From the NCBI RefSeq assembly GCF_000214215.1, contig NC_015559.1, positions 2,281,001 through 2,345,000 of the forward strand: 64,000 nucleotides of DNA, read 5' to 3'. Below, one piece after another: positions 19,794 to 29,446 of this stretch. The first letter of the stretch is position 1. Every line of letters begins with the position of its first letter. The DNA is from Marinomonas posidonica IVIA-Po-181 (GTDB lineage: Bacteria; Pseudomonadota; Gammaproteobacteria; Pseudomonadales; Marinomonadaceae). The position numbers and the translations under genes were made by a program. The notes under the pieces are model-generated. The model saw only the letters and a program-made list of their open reading frames with translations. It made no database searches and was not told the origin of the DNA.

Positions 19794-21296
19794 ATGAAAA
19801 CCTCTATATCACATGCGCTTGGAAACAATTTCCTAGGGAGTTCCCCTCTCTGGTATAAACAAGCCGTGATTGCTTTTCTGATTCTCAATCCCATTGCCGT
19901 TGTTACTTTGGGCCCTTTTGTGACTGGCTGGTTACTGATTATTGAATTTATTTTCACCTTAGCCATGGCACTTAAATGCTACCCTCTTCAACCAGGTGGT
20001 TTAATTGCCTTAGAAGCCGTATTACTTGGCCTCACCACTAGTGATGGCGTCTATCACGAGGTCATTAAAAACTTTGATGTGATTTTATTGCTGATGTTCA
20101 TGGTGGCAGGCATCTATTTCATGCAAGGCATGCTTCTGTTCATCTTTAACAAATTGCTGGTCAAGATTCGCTCGAAGGTCATTATCTCCTTAGTATTTAG
20201 CTTTGCGGCCGCAGTAATGTCCGCCTTCTTAGACGCTTTAACCGTAACCGCGGTACTGATTAGTGTCAGTGTTGGCTTTTATTCCGTTTACCACAAGGTC
20301 GCTTCTGACCAGACCTCTAGTGGTAAGCACAACCCAAACAGCGATGAAAAAGTCTTACCCGTTAACCAAAATGACTTAGCGGAATTCCGTTCTTTTTTAC
20401 GCAGTCTATTGATGCATGGTGCCATTGGTACAGCCCTTGGCGGCGTTTCCACTCTGGTCGGCGAACCGCAAAATCTACTGATTGCAAAGGTCGCTGGATG
20501 GGACTTCCTCGAATTCTTTATACGCGTCGCCCCTATCTCAATGCCGGTATTGGCGTGCGGCCTATTGACCGTGGTCATACTAGAAAAAACCAAATGGTTT
20601 GATTATGGAGCACACTTACCAGAGAACGTTCGTAACATCTTAAAAAACTTTGAAAAGGAAGAGTCGCTTAAGAGTACACCACGACATAAAGCACAATTGA
20701 TTATCCAAGGCATTGTGGCATGCATTCTCATTTTGTCTCTTGCCTTTCACGTGGCTGAAGTCGGTTTAGTCGGGCTCATGGTCATCGTGTTGCTCACTGC
20801 CTTTAACGGCATTACAGAAGAACATCAAATCGGCCACGCTTTCGAAGAGGCTTTGCCTTTTACGGCTTTATTAGTGGTTTTCTTCACCATAGTTTCAGTA
20901 ATTCATGAACAACATTTGTTCCAGCCAATCATTGATGTGGTGCTAAACCTTCCAACCGAAACCCAGCCACTTATGTTCTTTATCGCCAACGGCTTGCTCT
21001 CTGCCATCAGTGATAATGTATTCGTCGCGACGGTTTATATAGGTGAAGTAAAAGAGGCCTTGGACGCCGGTATGATCAGCAAAGAGCATTTCAACACTCT
21101 GGCTGTTGCCATTAATACAGGGACAAACTTACCCAGCGTGGCCACGCCAAACGGGCAAGCCGCCTTTCTATTCTTGCTAACCTCAGCCATCGCACCACTG
21201 TTGCGATTGTCATACGGTAAAATGGTTTGGATGGCGCTGCCTTATACGTTTGTACTAAGCATTGTGGGTGGTTTGTGCGTGTCCTACCTTCTCTAA
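19794..21296 (+). CDS. nhaB: NhaB, Na+/H+ antiporter
   Basis: The 500-residue polytopic membrane protein matches Nha[20 protein letters not shown] at the N-terminus, [36 protein letters not shown], and [16 protein letters not shown] near the C-terminus. It exchanges Na+ for H+ and complements the Na+-NQR pump of this locus in sodium homeostasis. I chose the ATG at 19794, preceded by AAAGGAG, over an upstream start at 19761. A bidirectional terminator follows. Confidence 0.96.
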   Translation: MKTSISHALGNNFLGSSPLWYKQAVIAFLILNPIAVVTLGPFVTGWLLIIEFIFTLAMALKCYPLQPGGLIALEAVLLGLTTSDGVYHEVIKNFDVILLLMFMVAGIYFMQGMLLFIFNKLLVKIRSKVIISLVFSFAAAVMSAFLDALTVTAVLISVSVGFYSVYHKVASDQTSSGKHNPNSDEKVLPVNQNDLAEFRSFLRSLLMHGAIGTALGGVSTLVGEPQNLLIAKVAGWDFLEFFIRVAPISMPVLACGLLTVVILEKTKWFDYGAHLPENVRNILKNFEKEESLKSTPRHKAQLIIQGIVACILILSLAFHVAEVGLVGLMVIVLLTAFNGITEEHQIGHAFEEALPFTALLVVFFTIVSVIHEQHLFQPIIDVVLNLPTETQPLMFFIANGLLSAISDNVFVATVYIGEVKEALDAGMISKEHFNTLAVAINTGTNLPSVATPNGQAAFLFLLTSAIAPLLRLSYGKMVWMALPYTFVLSIVGGLCVSYLL

Positions 21297-21305
21297 ATCA
21301 ATCAC

Positions 21306-21345
21306 AAAAAAAGCGCTTACCTCGACAAGAAGTAAGCGCTTTTTT
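21306..21345. terminator. Bidirectional terminator between nhaB and dnaQ
   Basis: Seven A, GCGCTTAC, 11-nt loop, GTAAGCGC, six T. It serves nhaB on the plus strand and dnaQ on the minus strand. Confidence 0.88.
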
Positions 21346-21381
21346 ATGGACTCAAGAAAGTATCAACTTAGGAGTTGGTTC

Positions 21382-22098
21382 TCAGGAATTGGTTCGCCAT
21401 AGAGCCTGACCAGATTTTTTCTCAATCAAATCCAATCGTTCTTCATGAGCTTGCAGTTCACGTTCACTGGCACGAATCACTTTTAAGGCTGGTCGTTCAG
21501 GGGATAAACGACGAATTTCACCCACACTGCCGTCTTCATTTGAATCTGAATCAGAGCTGTTTGCCAAACCCAGACTGGTTTGGCCACCCGTCATCAACAA
21601 GTACACATCAGCCAGGATTTCCGAATCCAATAACGCCCCGTGCAAATCACGATGAGAGTTATCAATGCCGTAACGCTTACACAAGGCATCAAGATTATTT
21701 TTTTGACCTGGGTGTTTTTTGCGAGCGTATACTAAGCTGTCAAACACACCACAAACATCCGCCACCTTAGGGTAACCCGCCCCAAGTAAAGCGAATTCAT
21801 GATCAATGAAACCAATATCAAACGGCGCATTGTGAATGATTAATTCAGCCCCTTTAATAAACTCGAAAAATTCTTGTGCGACTTGATGAAAACGCGGTTT
21901 GTCATTCAAGAACTCATTACTGATTCCGTGGACACGAAACGCTTCTTCTTCAATTTCTCGATCGGGATTGATATAAACATGAAAATGGTTTTTCGTTAGC
22001 TTACGACCCACCATTTCCACACAACCAATTTCTATGATCTTATGACCCTGCCGAGGATCAATACCGGTTGTTTCGGTATCCAGTATGACCTGTCTCAT
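21382..22098 (-). CDS. dnaQ: DNA polymerase III epsilon subunit, proofreading exonuclease
   Basis: The 238-residue protein has the three DEDDh exonuclease motifs: ExoI ILDTETTGID, ExoII IIHNAPFDIGFID, ExoIII HRDLHGALLDSEILADVY. The sequence GGQTSLGL just after the catalytic domain matches the beta-clamp-binding motif of epsilon. A C-terminal tail binds the polymerase subunit alpha. Its ATG shares one base with the rnhA stop (TAATG), so translation is coupled. The gene order with rnhA, the methyltransferase, gloB and mltD is as in E. coli. Confidence 0.97.
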   Translation of the reverse strand: MRQVILDTETTGIDPRQGHKIIEIGCVEMVGRKLTKNHFHVYINPDREIEEEAFRVHGISNEFLNDKPRFHQVAQEFFEFIKGAELIIHNAPFDIGFIDHEFALLGAGYPKVADVCGVFDSLVYARKKHPGQKNNLDALCKRYGIDNSHRDLHGALLDSEILADVYLLMTGGQTSLGLANSSDSDSNEDGSVGEIRRLSPERPALKVIRASERELQAHEERLDLIEKKSGQALWRTNS

Positions 22099-22538
22099 TA
22101 TTGCGCCCTCAATTCATCAATGCCTTGATTCGCCAATTGATCAGCAATTTCATTCCCTTCAATACCAGCATGCCCCTTTACCCACTTCCAAGTCACCTGA
22201 TGCTTTTGACAGGCATCATCCAACGCCTGCCATAGATCTTTATTCTTAACGGGCTGTTTTGAAGCCGTCATCCAACCTTTCTTCTTCCAACCGGCAAGCC
22301 ATTGAGTGATGCCTTTTTGAACGTAAGAAGAATCCGTGTACAAGGTCACGTCGCAAGCTTCTTTTAACGCTTTTAGGCCTTCTATTGCCCCCATTAGCTC
22401 CATTCGATTATTGGTGGTGTCTCGTTCTCCACCACACAAGCGTTTTTCATGACCACCGAAGGTTAACCAAGCTCCCCAACCACCTATGCCAGGGTTACCC
22501 TTACACGCACCATCGGTATAAATTACAACTTCTTTCAC
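22098..22538 (-). CDS. rnhA: Ribonuclease HI
   Basis: The 146-residue enzyme degrades the RNA strand of RNA-DNA hybrids. The acidic catalytic residues lie in [24 protein letters not shown] and LYTDSSYV, with His and Asp in [17 protein letters not shown] start at the GTG at 22538, which overlaps the stop of the upstream methyltransferase (GTGA); in-frame extension to 22601 adds a non-homologous tail. It overlaps dnaQ by one base. Confidence 0.96.
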   Translation of the reverse strand: MKEVVIYTDGACKGNPGIGGWGAWLTFGGHEKRLCGGERDTTNNRMELMGAIEGLKALKEACDVTLYTDSSYVQKGITQWLAGWKKKGWMTASKQPVKNKDLWQALDDACQKHQVTWKWVKGHAGIEGNEIADQLANQGIDELRAQ

Positions 22539-23275
22539 TCTTTCATCTCTTTTGCGGTTGGTTTCGTTAATGGCGGAACACGAACTCGCGCTCCTGACCA
22601 ACGAGACCTTAATGGAATATTACGTTTCACATGTTTGGTTGCCGTCATCACATAGACACCACCAAAGGGCAGTTTCAATGCTTTAAAAAATCGGTTTAAC
22701 CAGTTAAATCGCCCACGCCACTTCGCACTTTGGATAGGAGGCTCATAGTAGATAAAGTGCTTACTCTCTAGTGTCAAGCCAGCGACTTTTAACCAGTCTT
22801 CAAGCCGTTGATAGCGAATAAAGCGACCACACCAAGGTGCTTTCACACACTTTGACACTATCCGTCTCATGCCCCACCAACTCCATGGGTTAAAACCGAC
22901 AATGACTATCTTACCGCTCGGTAATAACGTCCGTGCCGCTTCGCGTAAATCATCGTGAGGACTGGAAGAGACGTCCAGAGTGTGGTGAAACACATGAACA
23001 TCAACACCGTCAGATTCAAACGGCAGCTCGGATGCTTTCGCCACCACGGTATTAACAGAAGCACCCAGTTCTAACGTTGGCGCGATCAGCAAGTTTTCAC
23101 GCAACCTGTCATGCTTTATGGGAAATTGTTTTAACGGCGATTGGCACACCAGATAATAGCCAATGGCAAGGTCCAGTTCTGCTTCGATTTGCTGCAATTC
23201 AAACTGCAACAAATCCGCCCCAAGCGGGGTTTCATACCAAGTTTGAAACAATTGTCTTGATTGATCATCCAACAT
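22535..23275 (-). CDS. YafS-like SAM-dependent methyltransferase
   Basis: This class I methyltransferase-like protein has 246 residues from the ATG at 23275 (a TTG at 23314 would add 13). The fold is suggested by [20 protein letters not shown] and [20 protein letters not shown]. The glycine-rich SAM loop is weak, as in E. coli YafS, which lies in the same place between rnhA and gloB. The substrate is unknown. It is the first gene of the methyltransferase-rnhA-dnaQ operon and is divergent from gloB. Confidence 0.8.
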   Translation of the reverse strand: MLDDQSRQLFQTWYETPLGADLLQFELQQIEAELDLAIGYYLVCQSPLKQFPIKHDRLRENLLIAPTLELGASVNTVVAKASELPFESDGVDVHVFHHTLDVSSSPHDDLREAARTLLPSGKIVIVGFNPWSWWGMRRIVSKCVKAPWCGRFIRYQRLEDWLKVAGLTLESKHFIYYEPPIQSAKWRGRFNWLNRFFKALKLPFGGVYVMTATKHVKRNIPLRSRWSGARVRVPPLTKPTAKEMKE

Positions 23276-23364
23276 ACAATGAAATCTCTTTATCGCGTCA
23301 TGACACCAATCCAACTTTGATACGCCATGATTTACATCGACTTCTTATTTAAAGTAGAAAGTTT

Positions 23365-24138
23365 ATGATTATTTTTCCGCTTCCAGCCTTTCAAGACAAT
23401 TATATCTGGATAATCCGCCACAATGATACCTCCCTTATCTGGGCAATTGACCCTGGTGACGCAAATGTTGTGCTAGATTACTGCCAACAACATGGCAAAC
23501 AATTAGCCGGAATCCTTATTACTCATCACCACAAAGACCACACAGGTGGTGTAGCCAAGCTAAAAGAGAGGTTTCAATGCCCGGTTTTTGGCCCAGCTCA
23601 TTTAACCCATTTGATCACACATCCACTTTCTGAAGGTGACCAAGTTGACATTTTTGACCGACCATTCCGCGTCATAGAAACGCCTGGGCACACACTGGAT
23701 CATCTGTGTTATTTCAGTGACCAAGCAACCCCTCTTCTGTTCAGCGGCGATACTCTGTTTCGAGGCGGCTGCGGACGCATCATGGAAGGAACGGCTGAAC
23801 AAATGCTGTCTGCGATGCAAAAAATTTCGGCTCTGCCCGACGAAACCTTAGTATATTGTACCCATGAATACACCCTCGCAAATTATCGCTTCGCCCTGTC
23901 TCTAGAGCCCAACAACCCTGCTTTACGGGAAGCCAATGACCACTGCCAAATCTTGCGTCAGCAAGCACAAGTTACTTTGCCCAGCAAGCTTGATTTAGAA
24001 AAAAAAACCAACCCCTTTTTACGCTCACATCTAGAGGTGGTAAAAGCTCAAGCAGCACAGCAACTTAGCGAGGAAGTAGCCCATCAACCTAGCGCCGCTT
24101 TCAGTCAAGTAAGACGCGCAAAAGACAGTTTTAGTTGA
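23365..24138 (+). CDS. gloB: Hydroxyacylglutathione hydrolase (glyoxalase II)
   Basis: The 257-residue metallo-beta-lactamase-fold enzyme hydrolyses S-lactoylglutathione in methylglyoxal detoxification. The binuclear metal site shows in ITHHHKDHTGG, then ETPGHTLDHL, LFSGDTLFRGGCGR and CTHEYTLANYRFA. Length equals E. coli GloB. It runs divergently from the methyltransferase operon and precedes mltD, with a perfect 18-bp palindrome at its stop codon. Confidence 0.96.
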   Translation: MIIFPLPAFQDNYIWIIRHNDTSLIWAIDPGDANVVLDYCQQHGKQLAGILITHHHKDHTGGVAKLKERFQCPVFGPAHLTHLITHPLSEGDQVDIFDRPFRVIETPGHTLDHLCYFSDQATPLLFSGDTLFRGGCGRIMEGTAEQMLSAMQKISALPDETLVYCTHEYTLANYRFALSLEPNNPALREANDHCQILRQQAQVTLPSKLDLEKKTNPFLRSHLEVVKAQAAQQLSEEVAHQPSAAFSQVRRAKDSFS

Positions 24139-24154
24139 CCTGAATATTCAGGTC
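24137..24154. repeat. Perfect 18-bp palindrome between gloB and mltD
   Basis: GACCTGAATATTCAGGTC overlaps the gloB TGA by two bases and lies 39 bp before mltD. It has no T-tail, so it is not a classic terminator. It could be an operator for mltD or an mRNA-stabilising hairpin. Confidence 0.5.
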
Positions 24155-24193
24155 GATAAAATGGCCAAACTTTACTCAATTTTGTGACCCTTC

Positions 24194-25876
24194 ATGACAT
24201 ATAAATTATTATGGGTTTGTTTAACAAGCCTACTCCTAACGGCGTGCCAAACGGTCTCCAAGGTCGAAACAAGCGCCGCATCTGATCCCCTTGAAAGCAC
24301 CGAAGAAGCTCAAGTGGTTGAAGCCAGTCCTGAGCACATTGGCATGATTGATACGGTTCCAACTGTCGATGCTGAAGCGACAGTGGAAGAGCTCGCAGCC
24401 GCTGATGACGACATCGTCGAAGTAGAAGAAGCCGATGACCTTGCGATTGTAGCCAGCAAACCAAAAGAACCTGAAGACATTTGGGATCGAGTGCGAGCTG
24501 GATACCAGTTTAATTTAGACATTGATCGTCCGCGCCTCTCTTCACAACTTCGTTGGTATAGCTCACACCCTCGCTATTTGGATCGCGTGTCCAAGCGTGG
24601 CGAGCGCTACCTGTACTATATTGTTGATGAACTAGAGAAAGCTGGCATACCAACCGAAATTGCCCTATTGCCTATTGTCGAGAGTGGCTTTGATCCATTC
24701 GGTTACAGTCATGGACGTGCTTCTGGCCCTTGGCAGTTCATTCCATCCACTGGACAAATGTATGGCTTAGATCAAACTTGGTGGTATGACGGACGTCGCG
24801 ACATTATTGGTTCCACTCAAGCTGCCATTGCCTATTTAACACGTCTGCACAAGATGTTTGATGGTAATTGGTTACATGCCCTAGCGTCATACAATTCAGG
24901 CGAAGGTACGGTAATGCGTGCAATTCGTAAGAATAAGCGTGCCGGTAAGCCCACCGATTTTTGGTCTTTGGATTTACCTCGTGAGACACGTGCTTACGTA
25001 CCTAAGTTAATCGCCTTAGCAAAGATCATCAAACACCCAGAAAAATACAACTACAACACCTATTTTATTCCAAACAAACCGTACTTTGACGTCGTCAATA
25101 TTGGTGGTCAGCTTGACCTTGCTCAAGCAGCACAAATGGCAAACATCAGCATTGATGAAGTGTATTTGCTTAATCCTGGTTTCAATCAGTGGGCCACGTC
25201 ACCAGATGGCCCTCACCGTCTATTGATTCCTGTCAGTAAAGCGAAAAACTTCCGTACCAAGCTCGCTGAAATCCCCAATAAAGAACGCGTCACCTGGGTT
25301 CGCTATACCGTGAAAGCGGGGGATAATTTGTTGCTTGTGGCAAAACAACACAACACGACAGTTAATGTTTTACAAAATGTTAACAAGATTTCATCTTCCT
25401 TGATTCGAGTTGGCCAAGAATTGATGATTCCAGTGGCGGGCAATAATATTGAAAGTTACACCTTAAGCTCTCACCAACGCTTGCTAGCCAAGCAGTCAAG
25501 AGCACCCAACCGTAACAAGATCAAAATCAAGTACACAGTGAACTCAGGTGATAGCTTGTGGTTGATTGCCAACAAATATGGCACCACCAGTAAAACCCTA
25601 GCTCGCTGGAATGGAATGGGCTTAGGCGATCCTCTGATGCCAGGTAAAAAACTTGTCGTATGGTTAGAACCTAAAAAATCTCAAACGACACAACGCAGTG
25701 TCATGAAAAAAGTGGTCTACACCATACGATCTGGCGATTCCTTAGCGAAAGTGGCCAATAAGTTCAAAGTATCCGTTAATGACATTCGCGGTTGGAACCC
25801 TAAAGTAGGCAGTAAGAAATACGTTCAACCAGGTGATCGCGTCACACTCATGATCAATGTCGTGGCGGGAAACTAA
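24194..25876 (+). CDS. mltD: MltD, membrane-bound lytic murein transglycosylase D
   Basis: The 560-residue protein has a lipoprotein signal (LLLTACQT, Cys at ~18), an acidic Ala/Glu-rich linker (to ~90), a SLT domain with the catalytic Glu in LPIVESGFDPF and GRASGPWQFIPSTGQMYGL, and three LysM repeats (YTVKAGDNLLLVAKQ, YTVNSGDSLWLIANK, YTIRSGDSLAKVANK). E. coli MltD has 452 residues, and the extra LysM and linker explain the difference. It cleaves peptidoglycan between MurNAc and GlcNAc from the outer-membrane side. Confidence 0.95.
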   Translation: MTYKLLWVCLTSLLLTACQTVSKVETSAASDPLESTEEAQVVEASPEHIGMIDTVPTVDAEATVEELAAADDDIVEVEEADDLAIVASKPKEPEDIWDRVRAGYQFNLDIDRPRLSSQLRWYSSHPRYLDRVSKRGERYLYYIVDELEKAGIPTEIALLPIVESGFDPFGYSHGRASGPWQFIPSTGQMYGLDQTWWYDGRRDIIGSTQAAIAYLTRLHKMFDGNWLHALASYNSGEGTVMRAIRKNKRAGKPTDFWSLDLPRETRAYVPKLIALAKIIKHPEKYNYNTYFIPNKPYFDVVNIGGQLDLAQAAQMANISIDEVYLLNPGFNQWATSPDGPHRLLIPVSKAKNFRTKLAEIPNKERVTWVRYTVKAGDNLLLVAKQHNTTVNVLQNVNKISSSLIRVGQELMIPVAGNNIESYTLSSHQRLLAKQSRAPNRNKIKIKYTVNSGDSLWLIANKYGTTSKTLARWNGMGLGDPLMPGKKLVVWLEPKKSQTTQRSVMKKVVYTIRSGDSLAKVANKFKVSVNDIRGWNPKVGSKKYVQPGDRVTLMINVVAGN

Positions 25877-25921
25877 CCCAAACGCACAGTAATTAAAACG
25901 GGCACAACAACTAGGTGTCAT

Positions 25922-25957
25922 AAAAAAGGCTGATTCCAAATGGAATCAGCCTTTTTT
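25922..25957. terminator. Bidirectional terminator between mltD and ppnP
   Basis: Six A, GGCTGATTCC, 4-nt loop, GGAATCAGCC, six T. It serves mltD (plus) and ppnP (minus). Confidence 0.92.
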
Positions 25958-25978
25958 GTTGTCTTTATCGAATTCAGC

Positions 25979-26269
25979 TTATTCGTAACGGCAATGGTAA
26001 GCGGTCACTTCCGCCACCTTAACACCAAAGCTTTGATTGGCTTCTACGATGAAGGTTTGGTTTTTAGTAAAGGTTTGCCAATCTGACTCACCTGGCAATT
26101 TTACCGTCAAACTGCCAGACACCACTGTCATGTATTCTTTCTGGCTAGTACCAAATTCATACTCACCGATTTGCATGACACCAACCGTAGACACCCCTTC
26201 GGCATTGTCCAAGGCAATCGACTTCACTTGATCTTCAAAATAACTGTTTACCGTTAACGCCTTACTCAT
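25979..26269 (-). CDS. ppnP: PpnP, pyrimidine/purine nucleoside phosphorylase
   Basis: The 96-residue cupin-like protein matches the PpnP/YaiE (DUF1255) family, with NSYFEDQVKSIAL, TVGVMQIGEYEFGTSQKEYM, TVVSGSLTVKLPGESDWQ and a closing VAEVTAYHCRYE. E. coli PpnP has 94 residues and splits many nucleosides with phosphate. It fits with hpt and guaD as nucleobase salvage capacity, though the genes are not linked. It lies downstream of a LysR gene on the same strand, 48 bp apart. Confidence 0.93.
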   Translation of the reverse strand: MSKALTVNSYFEDQVKSIALDNAEGVSTVGVMQIGEYEFGTSQKEYMTVVSGSLTVKLPGESDWQTFTKNQTFIVEANQSFGVKVAEVTAYHCRYE

Positions 26270-26317
26270 ATCTTTCTCTCATTTCAACATACTAAAACAA
26301 CTGTGGAGGGATACACT

Positions 26318-27214
26318 TTACTCTTCATCGTAAACCACCATTCTCTCAATAATCCATTCTTTAAAAGCCAGCATGGCCGGCGTCACCGAACGGCGTTTTT
26401 CATACACTAAATAAAATGCTTTATCGGTTATCAAGTGCTGATCAAATAAAACCCTAAGAGTCCCATCAACGATCTCAGGCATAACCAATTCCGGATCGGA
26501 TAAGGAAATACCCAGCCCTTGTGCTGCAGCACCTGCGGTTAGAGAACCACTGGAAAACATCAAGCCCCGTCGAAATTTGTTAGGATCCAGATCATGCTGC
26601 TTAAGCCAGTCATTCCATTCATCTTTTCGCTTAGTCACGTGCAACAAAGGATAAAAACGCATGTCGTCTGGCTTATTAATCGGACGATCAGGCTTAATCA
26701 AACGAGGATTACAAACCGGTGCCAATCTTGAAGGGCGCAAATAATGGGCTTCTATTCCATCCCACTCACCGCTACCAAAATACACCGCCATATCGATGTC
26801 ATTCGCCGAAAAGTCCACCAAACCAGTTGATGAACTGATTTCAATCTCAATATCCGGGTAGCTTTCTTGAAAGCTCTCCATTCGCGGCATCAACCATCGT
26901 GTCAAGAAAGCCGGCGCCACCGCCAATCTCAAAGAACCGGATTTCTGCTGACTCTTTAATTCTGATGTGGCACTTTCCAGCTGCTCAAAAATACTTTTAA
27001 TGGGTTTTAAATAAGATTCCCCTGCTTCCGTTAAAATAACTTTACGCTTAGTCCGACGGAATAACTCAATTCCCAAAAAGCCCTCAAGGCCTTTAATCTG
27101 ATGACTAATCGCAGAAGGTGTCACGGACAATTCCTTGGCCGCCTTATTGAAACTGCCATGACGAGCAGCCGATTCAAAACACCTTAATGAGTTTAATGGG
27201 GGTAAACGATTAAT
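26318..27214 (-). CDS. LysR-family transcriptional regulator (GcvA-like) with an ATT start
   Basis: Reading upstream of the first canonical start (GTG at 27130) restores a complete LysR N-terminus, (M)NRLPPLNSLRCFESAARH, whose first codon would be ATT at 27214-27212. An in-frame TGA lies seven codons further up and no ATG, GTG, TTG or CTG lies between. GGAG stands 8 nt before the ATT. The full protein has about 298 residues, normal for the GcvA-like branch: winged HTH (FNKAAKELSVTPSAISHQIKGLE) and a substrate-binding domain. It is either a true AUU-start gene or one that recently lost its ATG. Targets are unknown. Confidence 0.75.
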   Translation of the reverse strand: MNRLPPLNSLRCFESAARHGSFNKAAKELSVTPSAISHQIKGLEGFLGIELFRRTKRKVILTEAGESYLKPIKSIFEQLESATSELKSQQKSGSLRLAVAPAFLTRWLMPRMESFQESYPDIEIEISSSTGLVDFSANDIDMAVYFGSGEWDGIEAHYLRPSRLAPVCNPRLIKPDRPINKPDDMRFYPLLHVTKRKDEWNDWLKQHDLDPNKFRRGLMFSSGSLTAGAAAQGLGISLSDPELVMPEIVDGTLRVLFDQHLITDKAFYLVYEKRRSVTPAMLAFKEWIIERMVVYDEE

Positions 27215-27316
27215 AAGCTCTTCTCCGTAGAATCAATCCATAGGGTGAATATAGATCACCATTAAATCAATATCATGCGATCTTTCTAATTCATCGTACA
27301 TAACATTCGTTAGTAT

Positions 27317-28654
27317 TTACTCTTCATCGGACACTGGCGACTTAGTTCGCTTAACAGGTAACTTAAAGGCCTCAAAACCATCTTGACGGTCTTCATGAAA
27401 ACGTTTTCGTACTGGAGATGACTTTTTCTTTTGAGACGCTTTACGAGGCGCTTTTGAATCCTTTTTAACCGCCGTATTGGCTTTCTTAGGTTTGGGCGGC
27501 ACCAAACCTTTAAACTTCGCTTCCAAGCCTTCGACACTTTCAAGGGAAAAGGTTTTCTGTAAAAACGCTTCAATGGCTTTAAAACTCAACCAATCTTTTG
27601 GTCCAACTAAGGAATAAGCATCCCCTTTGAAACCAGCTCGACCCGTTCGGCCCGTGCGGTGAACAAACTCTTCCGCTTGCTTTGGTAGATCGAAGTTAAA
27701 GACATGCGAAACACTGGCAATGTCTAAACCACGAGAGGCCAAATCCGTACTCACAAGTACATTAAATTGCCCCTTCGCAAAACTTTCCATGGTCTTGTTT
27801 CGAGCGCTTTGCGATAAATCGCCATTCAATGCTTGAGTAGTCATCCCCCACTCAGCGACCAACTCGGCTAAACGCACGGTATCGGCTTTGGTTGCCGTAA
27901 AAATAATGGCTTGTTTAATGCTTTGCTCTGACAATAGGTGTTTCAGTAAGGCTTGTTTATGATCCAAATGATCACACAATAATACATGCTGCTGAATATC
28001 CTTGTGCTCATCGTAACCTTGCCCAATCGCTACCCTTGACGGCTCTTTAAGTAACTCCGAGGCCATCTCATTCACATCCGTATTATCAAGGGTCGCAGAG
28101 AAGAACAAGGTTTGTCGCTGGCGATGATTAGCGGCATTATTAATCGCTCGCATGGCGTCCGCAAAGCCCAAATCCAGCATACGATCGGCTTCATCAAGAA
28201 TCAGTAATTCCAGCCCTTCTAAATACAAATGGCGTTGTTTCAAATGGTCGACTAATCGCCCTGGCGTCGCCACAATAAAATGCGGATCTTTCTGCAATGA
28301 CTTATGCTGATCATTGAAGTTTTCGCCCCCCAAAATCAACACAGACGTTAAACGACTGCCCGCTAATAGCAAACGTAATTGACCAAAAACCTGCTTTGCT
28401 AACTCTCGAGTTGGCACCAGAATGACCACTCTGGGGTCACGGCGAGACAAGGCTTTCTTTTTGTATACTCGATGCAAGGCAGGCAAAATATAGGCTAGTG
28501 TTTTACCAGAACCCGTTTTCGAAGAGGCCAACAAGTCACGACCAGCCATGGCTTCAGGAATCGCACGTGCTTGAATTTCCGTCGCTTCATCAAAGCCAAG
28601 GTGACCAATGGACTTTAAAATACGATTATCAAAACCAAAATCTTCGAATAACAA
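27317..28654 (-). CDS. DEAD-box ATP-dependent RNA helicase (SrmB/RhlE type)
   Basis: The 445-residue protein has all DEAD-box motifs: Q-motif region (EATEIQARAIP), Walker A ASSKTGSGKT, PTRELA, DEAD in LLILDEADRML, SAT in FFSATLD, and HRTGRTGRAGFKG. The C-terminal ~60 residues are Lys/Arg-rich (KPKKANTAVKKDSKAPRKAS), suited to RNA binding. It probably helps ribosome assembly or RNA turnover. It resembles SrmB- and RhlE-type helicases, and I do not assign it to one. A second DEAD-box gene, dbpA, lies at 52 kb. Confidence 0.93.
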   Translation of the reverse strand: MLFEDFGFDNRILKSIGHLGFDEATEIQARAIPEAMAGRDLLASSKTGSGKTLAYILPALHRVYKKKALSRRDPRVVILVPTRELAKQVFGQLRLLLAGSRLTSVLILGGENFNDQHKSLQKDPHFIVATPGRLVDHLKQRHLYLEGLELLILDEADRMLDLGFADAMRAINNAANHRQRQTLFFSATLDNTDVNEMASELLKEPSRVAIGQGYDEHKDIQQHVLLCDHLDHKQALLKHLLSEQSIKQAIIFTATKADTVRLAELVAEWGMTTQALNGDLSQSARNKTMESFAKGQFNVLVSTDLASRGLDIASVSHVFNFDLPKQAEEFVHRTGRTGRAGFKGDAYSLVGPKDWLSFKAIEAFLQKTFSLESVEGLEAKFKGLVPPKPKKANTAVKKDSKAPRKASQKKKSSPVRKRFHEDRQDGFEAFKLPVKRTKSPVSDEE

Positions 28655-28741
28655 AAAAACACCTCAATATGTCTGCTAGATAGCCCTTAATGGGCCGATT
28701 TCTTTAATGCCGTTATTATAACTCAGACCAAGAAAAATACC

Positions 28742-29281
28742 TTATTCATCTTGCATTAATAGGTAAGATTTCCCGGCACTGATCAAGCCTAGACCAGTTT
28801 GCCCATCGACGGTCACAGGCTCAAGACACTCCGTCAGATGATAGAATACGGAACGGCTCAACAATGCCTTCATACCATATCGCATCCGCAGATAAGGACG
28901 CTGCTCACCATGAAAGTCAGCCAACCAAATATCAGTGTTCTCACCTAATACCATGACATCGTCCGTGGCGGTCGTGAATTCATAAGCCAAGCCGGCAGTC
29001 GTTTCCATTTGACGCCACTGAGTGACTAAAAATGGCGCGTCCTCAACTTGTATGCGCACCTTTTCCACTGGGGTGACTAAAAAATGCTCTCCTTCTTCTT
29101 GCCACAAGATCCGGCTGAACATTTTCACCATGGCTGGACGGTGGATCTTTCCACCATCATGTATCCAGTCCCCATTCGCTTTTATCAGCATATCCATATC
29201 GCCACAAAGATCAGGATGCCAAGTATGAACAGGAGGAAGCTTGGCATCGTTTGGCAGTACTTTTAAATCAATCATCTTCAT
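28742..29281 (-). CDS. DUF1285 family protein
   Basis: The 179-residue protein matches DUF1285 through NGDWIHDGGKIHRPAMVKMF, SRILWQEEGEHFLVTPVEK and VRIQVEDAPFLVTQW. The family is widespread in proteobacteria and has no assigned function; structures show a compact beta-rich fold. No signal peptide or membrane segment is present, so it should be cytosolic. It is 87 bp upstream of the DEAD-box helicase on the same strand. Confidence 0.85.
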   Translation of the reverse strand: MKMIDLKVLPNDAKLPPVHTWHPDLCGDMDMLIKANGDWIHDGGKIHRPAMVKMFSRILWQEEGEHFLVTPVEKVRIQVEDAPFLVTQWRQMETTAGLAYEFTTATDDVMVLGENTDIWLADFHGEQRPYLRMRYGMKALLSRSVFYHLTECLEPVTVDGQTGLGLISAGKSYLLMQDE

Positions 29282-29446
29282 TACCCCAATGAATCAGCCT
29301 ATAACGGATTAGCCCAACTCACTTTTACTTTAATATTATTCAACTTAACCATAAAGCCTTGAAATTCATTCACTGCTAGACTGTCTGTATTGAATACATT
29401 AAGAGGCGAACAATAAATTCGCTTCACATAAAAAGAGTGTGACATT

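Noticed and set aside
24137..24154. LexA box at the gloB palindrome
   Set aside because: The motif lacks the CTGT...ACAG ends of a gammaproteobacterial LexA site.
26310..27330. Shared 14-mer TTTACTCTTCATCG at the ends of the LysR and DEAD-box genes
   Set aside because: Both encode an Asp-Glu-Glu-stop tail; coincidence of C-terminal codons is enough, and no longer repeat surrounds it.
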